Assembly: GCA_001584585.1 (NCBI GenBank)
Contig: LSYV01000003.1
Span: 568,010 to 632,009 of the forward strand
Direction: 5' to 3'
DNA from: Gonium pectorale
Lineage: Eukaryota > Chlorophyta > Chlorophyceae > Chlamydomonadales > Volvocaceae
DNA length: 64,000 nucleotides
How positions within the stretch are numbered: the first letter of the stretch is position 1; each line of letters begins with the position of its first letter. Below the pieces are notes generated by a model. The model was not told the DNA's origin and searched no databases. It saw nothing but the letters and a program-made list of their open reading frames with translations. A program made the translations under genes and the position numbers. Below are positions 16,749-27,706 of the stretch, in pieces.

Positions 16749-19700
16749 ATGTCCCTTGAGCGCCAACTCCTCCAGAGCGCCTCCCAGCCGAGGCGTGGGC
16801 TGCGTCCTCGATGCCTGGTTGCTATCTCCATGGCTTGTGGCTCTCCCACAGCCGTCTGCCGCCCGCTAGATTACCGCACGACTTCCAACCCTGGTTCTAC
16901 CCGCCCCTCAGGCGCCCGTGTCGGTGGAGGCAGCGCCCTTGCCACCGCCCAGCGAGCGGCAACGGATTGACCCGGCTTCCCCGTCCTCTTCGTCCCCGTC
17001 TCCGTCGCCCTCCATATCGGCGCCCTCGCGGACCACGGCGAGTGGCGATTCGGGGCCGGGGCCGGGCGAGTCGCAGCAGGTGGGGGGCTGGGTAGGTGGG
17101 GCGGTGCGAAGACTGCAGCGGGGCGCATGGGTTGGGATGCCAGGATGGAGGCCGGGCCGCACGGAATCGCCCGTCATGGGGGAAGCGGGCCCGTGGACCG
17201 TGCACAATACAGCGCGGTGCGAGTTCGGGTGCGCTTGCGTGGCCGCGGAGACGGGCTGCGCTCGCGGTCTCTCCGGGGGGGGCTTGGGTGGACGTCAACT
17301 TGCTTGACGAGATTCGCTGCCGGCCTGATACAGGAAGCCGGAGGGCGCTGCCAGTGTTCATCTCCTGCAGGCTTCGTCGGAACAGCGTTCTTGACAAAGA
17401 CTCCGCAACAGCGACGCTGTACGGTTGTTGCGATCACCAGCCAATCTACCGCTCCCCCGCTCTCACCCCCATCCCATGGGCGCTCACAGCCCCCAACCAC
17501 CGCCCTACGTGCCCCCAGTCCCTCGACGGCTTGTCCGGCTGGCGCAAGCGCTGGACGGTGGTGCTGCTGTGCTTCGTGGCCTTCGTGCTCTGCAACCTGG
17601 ACCGGGTACGTGGATAGCGGGGGCGCTGTCCTATGCAGGTCCACGGAGGTGCGGGGCGGACACGAGCACAAAAGATGGCAAGGCGGCTTCGGGTACCGAT
17701 GGCCGCTTTCCGGTATCTTGTGTTTCCTATCGCGGCAGCTGGGTACATGCCGAATTGCACTGGCGTGGGGGATGGCAGATGGGTGGTGGGTCGGATGTGT
17801 ATGCTGTATGTATCAGGGTAGATGCCTCTGCTTTGATGTCCTGTTGTGAACGGTTTGCCTTCTTGCTGTTCACGAATGTGGCATGGCTATGTGCGGCCAA
17901 CGTCCGCCCGCCCCCAGGTCAACATGAGCATAGCCATCCTGCCAATGGCCAGCCAGTTTGGATGGGACTCGGCGACCATGGGGCTGGTCCAGTCGTCGTT
18001 CTTCTGGTGGGAGCGCGGAGCGGCCGGTCGCGGGGGGCGGATTTAGCGGATACTCAGGGCGGCAGCGTGGTACGGCTGGCAGAGTGTGGGGGCCTTGTTG
18101 CATAGCGGCGGGTGGTTGCAGGCGGCGCACGTGGAGGGGCTTGGGCCGAAGAGGAGTTGGTCTGCAGAGAAGCACAAGGGCACAAGGGCGCGCTCGCGCG
18201 CGGAGGGCGAAGAGCACGCCTGCGCCCGCTCCCGCTTTTCTGCACCCCAACCCCTGCACCCCGCCGTGTCGGAGGGGAAACGTGCCCCTGCCTCCTGTTA
18301 ACACGTCTGACCCCAACCCGCAGGGGTTACCTCCTGACCCAGGTGGCGGGGGGCGTGCTGGCGGACCGGCTGGGCGGCAAGGCGGTGCTCGGGCTGGGCG
18401 TGCTGTGGTGGTCGCTGGCCACCGCCGCCACGCCCGCCGCCGCGCAGGCGGGGCTGCCGGCGCTGCTGACGGCTCGCTGCCTGATGGGCGTGGGCGAGGG
18501 GGTGGCGATGCCCGCCATGAACGCACTGCTGGCCAAGTGAGCGGGCAGGCGGGGGCCGACGTGGGGGTTGGGGATGCGGGCGCGCGGAGGTACACGCACG
18601 AGGTACACGAGGAAGCTGTCTGTCCCCCACGCTCGCATGGATTGCAGCGCGCGGAGTGGTCGGCGGGAAAGCACGAAGCGTCATCCCGTCATACAATTGT
18701 CCAGCAGGCCGTAGCAGGGGCTCAAGCCCCTCGCCCGATGACCCTGCCCCCTGCCCCCCCTGGCCGCTTGTCCATTGGCAGGTGGGTGCCGGCGGCTGAG
18801 CGCAGCCGCAGCTTGGCCCTGGTGTACAGCGGCATGTTCACAGGTGCGTGTGCAGGCCGTACGCGTACTAGGGCGTCATACATGGAAACCCGGCGTGCAT
18901 GCTCTGCAGCTCGATCATGCCGGTCCGTTATGGCGCGGTAGGGCTGCCCTCAGATCCTGTGGACGCGCCCCCTCCCTTCGCCATCGCCCCTCCTCCTCCT
19001 CAAGGCCGCATCACGCCAGCCGCTAACCGACCGGGCTCGTCCCGCAGGTTCCGTGCTGGGCCTGGGCGCCAGCCCGCAGATCCTGGCATCGTTCGGCTGG
19101 CCCTCGGTCTTCTATGCGTTCGGCAGTCTGGGTGTTATCTGGTGAGGGGAGGCAGGGGATGCGGAGCGGGCAGAGCAGGCCGGTGGGCTGTGGGTAATCA
19201 GCCGGCGGGGCAAGCTGAGCGCCTCACGATTGCTTGCTGCCGGCCTTGCTCAAGTCCCTCGGCTTTTCCTATGGAAATGGCCCGGCCACTCAACCATGGG
19301 CGTCCCTCCACCCGTGCGCTCCATCCGCGCGTCCCGCGTGCACACCTCGCCTGTCTCTGCCGGCGCCCGACCCCAACCCAATCCTAGACCAACCATCCCG
19401 AGCCCGCCTTCCGCGCCTCTCCTGCGTCCGCCCAGGTACCTGTTCTGGCAGAGCCGCGTCACCAGCGGCCCAGCGGAGGACCCCACGCTCAGCTCCCGCG
19501 AGCGGTCCTACATCCTGGCCAACACGTACGCGGCGCAGCGGGCTCCAAGCACGGGGCAGGCCTCGGTCGCTGCCATTCCCTGGCGCGCGCTGCTCAGCCG
19601 GCGGGAGGTGTGCCGGAAGGGCGGGGCGGTTTAGGTCGGGTTTGGGCACGGCGGTGTGAGGGTGGGACCGTCGCCGTTCGGGAGCGATGGAGCGTGGAGG

Positions 19701-22254
19701 CTGGCGTGTTGGCTGGGCACGCGGTTGATGCGCAGCAGGGGCGCACGCGCCGTTCGCAGGGAAGCGGGGCTACCATACGGCAGTCCCGTAGCGGCGCGCA
19801 TCGCCTGCGGATGCTTAACTCCTCTTGCACCGGGCTGTCCGAAGTGCACCGCCCCCCGCAACACCAGCCCCTGCCCCATGGGGTGCGGCTCGGACTCTGG
19901 CCGGCTCCTCGAGCCCACCCAATCCTCGCCCGACACTCGGCTGCCCTGATCATGCAAGAGGCGGTGTGTGACGCCGTGCGGCCGCAGGTGTGGGCCATCA
20001 TCCTGTGCCACTTCTGCCACAACTGGGGGCTCTTCATCCTGCTCACCTGGATGCCCGCGTACTACACCACAGTAAGGCGCACGGGCAGAGGCGCGGGTGC
20101 GCGTGTATGACGGGGCGTGCATAGGGAGTGGATTTGTGAGGGGGACGGGGACAGGGGCCTGCGCACACCTGCGACCGTCGCGCCTTTGACAGTGCACTCC
20201 CGTGGATGCGTTTTTCTGTTCCTTGCAGTTTAAGAGCCTCCGCGACCAGGCAGTTTTGGCAATGGGGATGGGAGTGGGAGTTCTGGGTTGGGCGGGATGA
20301 AGAGAGGGAGTTGAAGGGAAAGGAGAATGAACACCGACGAGCTGGGCGCACTGAAAAGAGGGAGCGTCACTGGTGGGATGGGTGGCAGGGGCAAGGGCCC
20401 CAGCGACACACTGCAAGGGGGGCACGATGGGCGAAATGCCGCTGCACCAATCGGTGTGGCACGGAGTTAAGTGGGCTCTGAAGTGGGGCAGGGCCTAGGT
20501 AGGGAGGTTCTGCATCTCACCTCAACCCTGCAACGGACGCCCCACAGCCGACCTCCCCAAAGCCCAGGGACTTGGTGGTCAGCAGAGATTGGTGCTGCTG
20601 GACACCACTGTCGCGCCTATATTGCTGACGCCTGGTGGAATCGCTGAAACCTGTTCCGCCCCCTAGGTTCTTGGCCTCAACCTTGCGGAGAGCGGTCTGC
20701 TGTCGGTGCTGCCCTGGGTGGCCATGGCCGTCATGTCCAACGTGGCTGGCTGGCTGGCGGACGGGGCGGTGGCGCGGGGCGTCAGCATCACCACCGTGCG
20801 CAAGGTGTGAGGCGTGGAGGCGCGCGGGTTCAGGGTGGGGGCGCAGAGAAGAAGAGCGCTGGACCCAGGGGCTCAGGAGACACGAGGGTGGGGGAGTTAA
20901 ATTGAGTATCTTTCTCAGACAGAGCCCATGAGCCCCTCGCGCCGAGATCAACCAACGGGCGAAGCTCCCGGCGCGGAGGTGGCACAGACACGTGGAATGG
21001 GGGGGGCAGACCCATGGATGACCTTCGGGGTTTGCGCCAGGAGAGGCAGCAGGCGGAAGGGCAGGGTAGGGTGGTGTAGGGATCGGGCTTAGGGTAGTGG
21101 CAGGGGGCGCACCTTGGGTGGGAACAGTTCCCGCAACCGGGCCCCTTTCCCTCTGCCGCCACCCAGGCACCGGCACCGCAAGCCCGTGCTCCACTGCAGC
21201 CCCTCCCAATCCCCTCACACGTGTGACCCGCAGGTGATGCAGTCGATCGGCTTCCTCGGACCCGCCTTCTTTCTGTCGCAGCTGGGCGCTGTCACAAGCG
21301 CCGCGGGCGCGGTGGCCTGCATGGTGGGATCGCAGGTGAGCGCGCCACTTCGCGTTATCGCGCCGGGAACGTGCGCGTGTTGTTGTACGTGATACGAACG
21401 GCGCGCCGAAGAATTGCGGTCAAGCAGGCAGCCTAGCCGGCAGCTATGTTACTCTGCTGCATTGCTGGTGCTGCGGCAGCGGGGGTTGTGTGACCGAGGT
21501 GGTGCCCACACACACACCGAAAGGTTTACATCACGGTTTTCACTCGGCGCTTCTCTCACTTCCCCATCGGCAGGGTCTTGACGCGTTCTCCCAGGCGGGC
21601 CTGTACGCCAACCACCAGGTGCGTCGTGCGGGGTGGCCGAGGAAGCGGTGGAAGGGGGACAGGGGCGTGAGCAGCTTGTCGGGAGGCGGCTGCATGGACT
21701 ACAGCGATGTTGCGTGCCCGGCACGGCGCCCGCCGGATGGGGAATGCAGAACACGGCTCGTGTGGTTACCAGGATATATCCTTTGTGGGAACACAACGCG
21801 ACATTGCTCCTCTCTTTGCGCCGGTGAATGCCACTCCACGGCCTTCACACCGAGTCCCCTGACCCCATCTCTTCATTACCCCCTGGCCCCTGACCGCTAT
21901 AATGGCTCTGGCGCTGGGTGAGGATCTTGGGGCGCGGCGGCGCGTCGCGTCCGCCTGCCCCGTCTTGGGTGTTGATCAACCGCCCCCGCCCCCGCCGTGC
22001 ACACCCTTCTCATCGCCGCCTTTCTCACGCGCGCACAGGACATCGGCCCCCGGTACGCCGGCGTGCTGCTGGGTCTGTCCAACACGGCGGGTGTGCTGGC
22101 GGGCGTGCTGGGCAGCCTGGTGACGGGGCTGCTGCTGCAGGCCGGTGGGCCTGGCGGCGGCTGGGACCACGTGTGGGCGGTGGCGGTGGGCTTCTACCTG
22201 CTGGGCACCGTGCTGTGGCTGACCCTGTCGACCGGGGAGCAGATCTTCGACTGA
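16749..22254 (+). CDS. PHT4/SLC17-type anion (phosphate) transporter, probably plastidic
   Basis: Major facilitator protein; PHT4 members move phosphate (one plant member moves ascorbate) across plastid envelope or thylakoid membranes. Exons: 16749-16817 (uncertain), 16912-17079, 17519-17605, 17918-18006, 18324-18536, 18782-18843, 19048-19141, 19436-19607, 19988-20071, 20667-20804, 21234-21335, 21574-21618, 22039-22254. All phases close, giving 512 aa, normal for PHT4. Family marks: RWTVVLLCFVAFVLCNLDRV, NMSIAILPMASQFGW, GGVLADRLGGK, GVGEGVAMPAMN, FGWPSVFYAFGSLG, HNWGLFILLTWMPAY, TVRKVMQSIGFLGPA, DAFSQAGLYANHQDIGPRYA and LGLSNTAGVLAGVLG. About twelve membrane segments are implied. The Arg/Ser/Ala-rich, acid-poor N-terminus resembles a plastid transit peptide, but the first exon rests on one weak donor (CTG followed by GTTGCT). 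A different upstream first exon is possible. The substrate cannot be fixed from sequence. Confidence 0.9.
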
Positions 22255-24420
22255 TGTGAGTCAAAGGCGGCTCTTTCGGTGTGGGCGAGCGTCACCGCAG
22301 GGGGCGGCTCAGGGGCGCCCCCACCGGGCTGGGGCACGCATAGATGTGGGAGGGCTTTTGCACAGTCCAAGTTTGGAAGGGTGTTGTGCAGGATAAAGCT
22401 TCCCGTGTTGTTCAGCGGGTGAATGCTAGGAGCCGAGGAGGAATCGCGAGTGGGGAGGGTACATCTGCAGACACAGGCATGGGCTGTTTGGAGCCCGGCC
22501 CTCAGTGGGTAACGGTTTGTGGATGCGCTTACCGTTCAATGTTATGCACGCTTGGCTTGCAGCAGTGGGCCGCGGCCGTACATCGTAGCGAGTTCTGAAC
22601 AAAGCCTCCTTGTATGAAGACAATGGGGCAGGACGTGCAGAGGTGTATGGCGGTGAAGAGCGAGAATGAACCGAGAGCGTGGACAGGGAGAGTATGTGCT
22701 GGACAGTGACATTTGACGAGACACGAGAGGGAGAGTGAGAGAATGGCAAGGAAGAGAAAATGCAGGGCGGTGTTGACAGTGTTTTGCCTTCAGCTTTGGT
22801 CGGATGCCGGTGCGGCAGCAAGGTTGCAGCATGACGAAAGAGCGAGTCGGCGGCTTCACGCTGTGCTATTAGCTTCGCCAGGCATTGCATTGCATTCGAA
22901 AAAGTGCGCCCGTGTGCGTGTGTGTGATGTGTATTTTGCGCTGGCAAAAAAACCGACGCTTACATTGTTACTACGCTACGTTAACGCGTCGGTATGCTTT
23001 TGTTAGATCCTGGACGGTGAAGTTTTGTATTCTGTACGGTATTTCGCATGTGCCCCCTATGTACCGCAAAGCGGTGCCCCATTGTTGCTACCGCTGCCGC
23101 TGTTTCGTTTTTTGCGTCGGTTGATTGGTACACGTCTCAGAAGCTAGGAGCGCCGGCTCTGCTGCCCCGGGGTCTTGGCGGAGGGTGCCACACGGCACCT
23201 ATTGGCATGTGCGTATCAGGCAGGCACCCCGGCCATTCGGGCTGCCGTAGGGTGTCTTACTTGTGGACAGCCATGGCTGCGGGAACGCCCGCTGCTGCTA
23301 GATTTGGCAGATTCGGAAATGCACGGAGTCGCGCTGCCGTCACCGCGCAGCCCGTCATAAACCCCATTGGGGGCGGCTCGCATAAGCGCCCATGGCCAGG
23401 CCATGCACGAAGGCCCTGCTGAGCTCTCGTTCTGCTAGTATTACTCGTCGGTCGTACCGCTGTGTGAGCGCCTTGTACTATCAATGCGGGTGGATGCGCG
23501 CCTTTTCGGCAGAGGTGCAGCATGCGAGAACAGGGAGCGGGGGCAGGGGAAGGCTTTGACCAGCCCATCAAACGGCGGCACTTCTTGATCACCTCAAGTG
23601 AGCAAACCGCGTGCACGCCGCACTTTCAGTGGCCATGTGCCGTTCTTTGTTATGCTCGGGTTTGGGAGGTCATGGCCGTTGTAGCGTCCAGCTCGGGTGG
23701 GTGTCCTGAAGATGCTCGGGTGGGAATGTCGCACGGACGGCGCACCGCGGCGATGACGTACTGTTCTGCGCAGGCCATGTCCTTGTAATATGACGGCTTG
23801 GCACGCGGCGTAGCGTAGTCGCGGAGATCGAGGGTTCCGCTCTTCGGCCATCATCGTGCACCCAGATGCTGTACGGCACTACGGGGCCGGTGGGCCCGAC
23901 TTCTCAGATAGTTGCGCCATGCAGCACGGAGGAGTTCAGCTCTACTGCAACGATTGCCGAGCTGTGCTAAGCTGTGCAACAATCACTGGGCAAGTCATTG
24001 CACAGTTACATGTTTTTACAGGCTCAGGCATTGGTGGATCAGAGCTCGCCTCATGTCCCCGCTCCCCTGTCCCCGCCAGAGGACCTGCTACCGTGTGCCA
24101 GGATGATGGCTGCGCTAGGTTGAGGCTTCCAATGTAAGACGCAGCTTCTCGCGCACGCATTAAGGGCCTGCCGTTCAGTTGCCGCCATCTGCTCCCATGC
24201 TGGTCCTGTCTTCAGGGCAGGACAGGGCACGCGCCGATGTTGGCGTCGCTTTCACGGGAGGTGGGGACACGGGAGCAACGGGGCTCCTCGACCTGCACCT
24301 CGAAACGCACGCTCTGCCAAAAGAAATTAAAAATGGGCATGGCGGCTCAAAATTATATGAGAACTAGAGGAAGGTGGGGGAGGTTTTGGGGTCTTGGCGG
24401 GCCTCGCTCGCAGTGGATGT

Positions 24421-24443
24421 GCGCCGTACCCTTTGTACGGCGC
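24421..24443. repeat. Short perfect inverted repeat (9-bp stem, 5-base loop)
   Basis: GCGCCGTAC, loop CCTTT, GTACGGCGC. Visible directly; no gene end lies close enough to assign it a role. Confidence 0.7.
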
Positions 24444-24703
24444 CCGACCAAGATGTAGCCCAAGCCACCAACTGAAACACAATATTGCTTACTTTACACA
24501 TTCCTGTGCATATATCACACAAGAATCTCTTGTTTTGCTCGCGAAGTTGTCGGCATCAGTCAACACGCTTTACGCAACGCACTTTGAGCTCCACTTCTTA
24601 CAATCGCGGCCAAGTTACATTGAAGGCAAATGGCTATGAAGAATGCGTCGGCGATTGCTGACTCCTGCCAAACGAGGTGAGGACTGGCTACGCAGCCCAG
24701 GCG

Positions 24704-24709
24704 TATAAA
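24704..24709 (+). promoter_or_regulatory. Possible TATA box for the orphan acidic gene
   Basis: TATAAA in a GC-rich setting 334 bases before the ATG at 25043. It would imply a 5' UTR of roughly 300 bases. Position and motif only; not tested. Confidence 0.3.
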
Positions 24710-25042
24710 GCGAGGCTGAGCGGCCTATATTGGCGCTGTGCGAATGTGGTGCTTCTGGATGCTCCCCTCGCGAGAGTTTTGCTTCGTTCCAGCGGCGTCG
24801 GCGCTTGCTGCGATGCACGCCTCCTAGGCCGCGTCTTACATTTTGTAATAGAGCATGAAATGTTCTTGCTTGTTGGTGCTCACTTACTGTGAACTGAGTA
24901 CCTGACCGCTACACCCTTCTTCGCGCATCATCCCACGTTCCGTTTGGCCACCTGCTGCATATGCCCCCATCGCATCCTTATAACCCCTTTGCTTCAGCTG
25001 TCTAACCGGGCCCGCCCATTTCCTGTGCCCTCCCGACTCAGC

Positions 25043-25825
25043 ATGCTGAACCCGCTGGCCTGCTTATGTACTGGCGGCCTCGCTTTCGGCTCCTGGGATT
25101 CGCTGCATCTCAATGTCATACTCGGCCACCCCATTTGTGGTTTCTGTTTATCCACGAAAGAGGGGCTGCAACCGCCACGGCCTTGCAACCTCCCGGGCGA
25201 GGACTCCGCCGGCGGCGAGTGTCGGCGGCGCGCTCGGCGCTGCAGCCTGCCGCCTGGCCTGCCGCGGGCGCCAAGCTGCCCCGAGCAGCAATCACCGCCT
25301 GAGCATCTCGCGGCTGCCTGCACGGACGAGGAGCTCGACGAGCTGTGGGGTGACTTCATGGCCGGCGAGCAGTTCAGCTGGATGGCTGAGGCTTTTGTGG
25401 GGGAGCACTCGGCGTCCAATGCCTCCTCCTTTGAATCTGATTTGAAGCCCTCCACGCCCACCACCTCGGCGCGAGACACAGTCAACAACTCCTCCAGTCC
25501 CTGCTCCATTTACGCGGACGAGAAGATGGAGGAGGACACAAGTGAGTGTTGCTCCAATATCGCCGCCGACTGCGGCTGGGCCACAGAGGAGTTCCCCGGC
25601 GCTTCCTGCAGCGGTGCTCCCCATCAGCATGATGAGGCCACGTGCGTTTACGAGAGCCCCGCGCAGTCGGATTGCGACTCAGGCTCGGAGGTGGACGAGG
25701 ACGGCAGCGATAGCGACGGCGGCAGCAGCTGTCTGGCATGGCTAGAGCCCGAGGTAGAGTGCCTTCTGAGCGCCGTCGTGCTCGAGTCGTTGTGGGGCCA
25801 GGAGGAGCAAGAGGAAGAGTTCTGA
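25043..25825 (+). CDS. Intronless orphan gene, 260-aa acidic protein
   Basis: I do not recognise a family. The frame is open further upstream, but the first in-frame ATG is 25043, preceded by CAGC. The N-terminal third is Cys- and Pro-containing with basic clusters (for example CRRRARRCSLPPG). From about residue 95 the protein is strongly acidic and Ser-rich: DEELDELWGDF, EKMEEDTSECC, SEVDEDGSDSDGG, ending GQEEQEEEF. Such acidic, Trp/Phe-spotted tails can act as protein-interaction or activation regions, but that is only inference. It has no intron, unlike every other gene in the window. Codon usage is GC3-rich and the reverse strand is less coherent, which supports a real gene. The TGTAA at 26712-26716 could end its transcript. 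Confidence 0.6.
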   Translation: MLNPLACLCTGGLAFGSWDSLHLNVILGHPICGFCLSTKEGLQPPRPCNLPGEDSAGGECRRRARRCSLPPGLPRAPSCPEQQSPPEHLAAACTDEELDELWGDFMAGEQFSWMAEAFVGEHSASNASSFESDLKPSTPTTSARDTVNNSSSPCSIYADEKMEEDTSECCSNIAADCGWATEEFPGASCSGAPHQHDEATCVYESPAQSDCDSGSEVDEDGSDSDGGSSCLAWLEPEVECLLSAVVLESLWGQEEQEEEF

Positions 25826-26011
25826 GCGGCCGAGGCCCCATGGGAGGGATGCATGACGCTCAACAGGCTTTTAGGGGAGGGCGCTCATAAACAGCACGCG
25901 CCCTTGCACTGGTCCGGTAAACGCGGCTCGTCGGTTGTTTTTGTCGCTGCGTGCGCACGGAGCACGTGTTTGATTTTGGTGTTGGGGCTGGCTGCCCAAT
26001 ACTCTTGGCGG

Positions 26012-26079
26012 TTTGCTGGTGTAGGTAGAGCAGATATGCGCCCGGTTCGCTGGTGTAGGTAGAGTAGATATGCGCCCGG
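26012..26079. repeat. 34-bp tandem duplication, two copies
   Basis: Units 26012-26045 and 26046-26079 differ at two positions only. Core GCTGGTGTAGGTAGAG. Recent local duplication in non-coding DNA. Confidence 0.9.
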
Positions 26080-26711
26080 TGCCAAGGGGCGCGAACTTCC
26101 CAGCAGGGTGAGGCTGTAGGCTAGAGCGTAGATTCAGCAGGAGTTCAGCAACGCAGTTGATGATGCGGCAGGCGATAAAACTCAAAACTCTCAACACTGC
26201 AAGATACATGGCTGGCGTCCGTGAGGAACGCTATAGCAGATTGCGTGAAGTGCGGGTGGTATTTTGCGTAAATAGTGTTGATGAGAGATGCTTTAGGCAG
26301 TTTTCTGGGACAGCGATAGCATGCGGAGTAGGGAGTGTTGGCCTTCGTTTGGAAAGAGGGGTCCTGACTCCTGAGCCCTTCGTTTAGCATTGACCCTGCG
26401 ATGCTGCAGTGGGACGTGGTTTCGGCCGTATTTCTTTTCATCAATCACCACCCCTTTCTATGCACACATTGTGCATCGTGCCAGGGTTTAACAGTCATTC
26501 CCTTGATTACGTGACTGGCATACATTGATTGATGTTATTGTTACTGTGGGCGCTACGGCGTGTGGCATGTGAACGTACGTCACATGCGCCAGCTACCGAC
26601 CTCAGGGTTGAGGTCAAAAAACATTTCCAGAGAAGTAACCTCTCCAAAGTAGCGTGTGTGGAAGTCGAGAGGTCCGAGGAATATTTGGAACGTTCCTTGC
26701 GGGCAGACCCC

Positions 26712-26716
26712 TGTAA
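26712..26716 (+). terminator. Possible TGTAA polyadenylation signal of the orphan acidic gene
   Basis: TGTAA, the usual volvocine polyadenylation signal, about 890 bases after the stop at 25825. Plausible distance for algal 3' UTRs, but not proven. Confidence 0.4.
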
Positions 26717-27706
26717 CTCGTGACTGATTGGGCTTGTGACCTTGCCTCCTATCTTCCTCATTCCAACGCACTCCGCAGTTCCCGCACTAAGACACTTCTA
26801 TGTCCGGAATCTGGATGCACCTCCTCTCCCCCTCCATCCCCTCAGCCGCGGTCTCCTCTTCACATGCCGGCTCTCCCGACGCCCACGGCTGCGCCTGCTG
26901 CTCGGTGAGCAAGCTACCGGCTGACCCGGCGCGCAGCTCAGTGCTACTCCGGAGTGCAGGAACTGCGGAGTGCGGGCTGCTGCGGGGTGCGGACCGCTGC
27001 GTAGTGCGGGAACTGCAGGGCGCGAGTGCGACGTCCCACACTTCATATCCGTTTGCTAAAACACGTTCCGACAGCAGCCTGGGTGCACGGGTGAGGCGGC
27101 GCCTACGCAATGCTGGCCCCCGTTATGTGCGCTGGCGCCGCAGCCGCACCATATCAAGCGATGCAACTGTGTTCGGGATTCCAGTCGTCATATACGTAAA
27201 ACTAGCTAACACCCCGGCTGCATGACAGCTGGGACCTCACCCACTATCATACACCCGTACTGCGCCATGTAGCACCCCAACCGCCCTATGCAGCGCCAAC
27301 TCGCATCCTGGGCGACGCAGGCATGGGCACCGCACGCGAGCCTCGGCGGGGCTGCGTACTGCCAGCCTTCACTGGCCTGCATATGGAGTTGCTCTCCGCA
27401 ACCCGTCGATCGCCGAACCCTCGGCTCCCTTATACGATTAATGCGGCCACCGCAGCCCCAGCAGCACCCTGACATAGGCTCTTCTGCACACGCATGCACT
27501 CCGCACACGCAAAGTACGATCTCGCCAGAGCACACCCCGGCATGCGCCACAGCGCCCCGCCCCTACCACACGCCGCCTCAGGTCCCATCCACCCACGCAG
27601 CGCCAAGCTTGCCGAGGCGGGACCCGTAAGCCACAGCCCGCACTCGGCCCCTCACCCCGCTCTGACGACGGCGGTGCAAGGATGGGAGCCCGGCACAACA
27701 CGGCCT

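Larger units (their letters stand above)
22255..25042. other. Intergenic region between the transporter and the orphan acidic gene
   Basis: No gene recognised. TGTAA occurs on the plus strand at 23784-23788, 24133-24137 and 24844-24848, the first about 1.5 kb after the transporter stop. The stretch also has a 9-bp hairpin at 24421-24443 and a TATAAA at 24704-24709. Confidence 0.55.
25826..27706. other. Convergent intergenic region between the two acidic-protein genes
   Basis: Contains the 3' ends of a plus-strand and a minus-strand gene. A 34-bp tandem duplication lies at 26012-26079 and a TGTAA at 26712-26716. No coding frame here has recognisable similarity. Confidence 0.55.
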
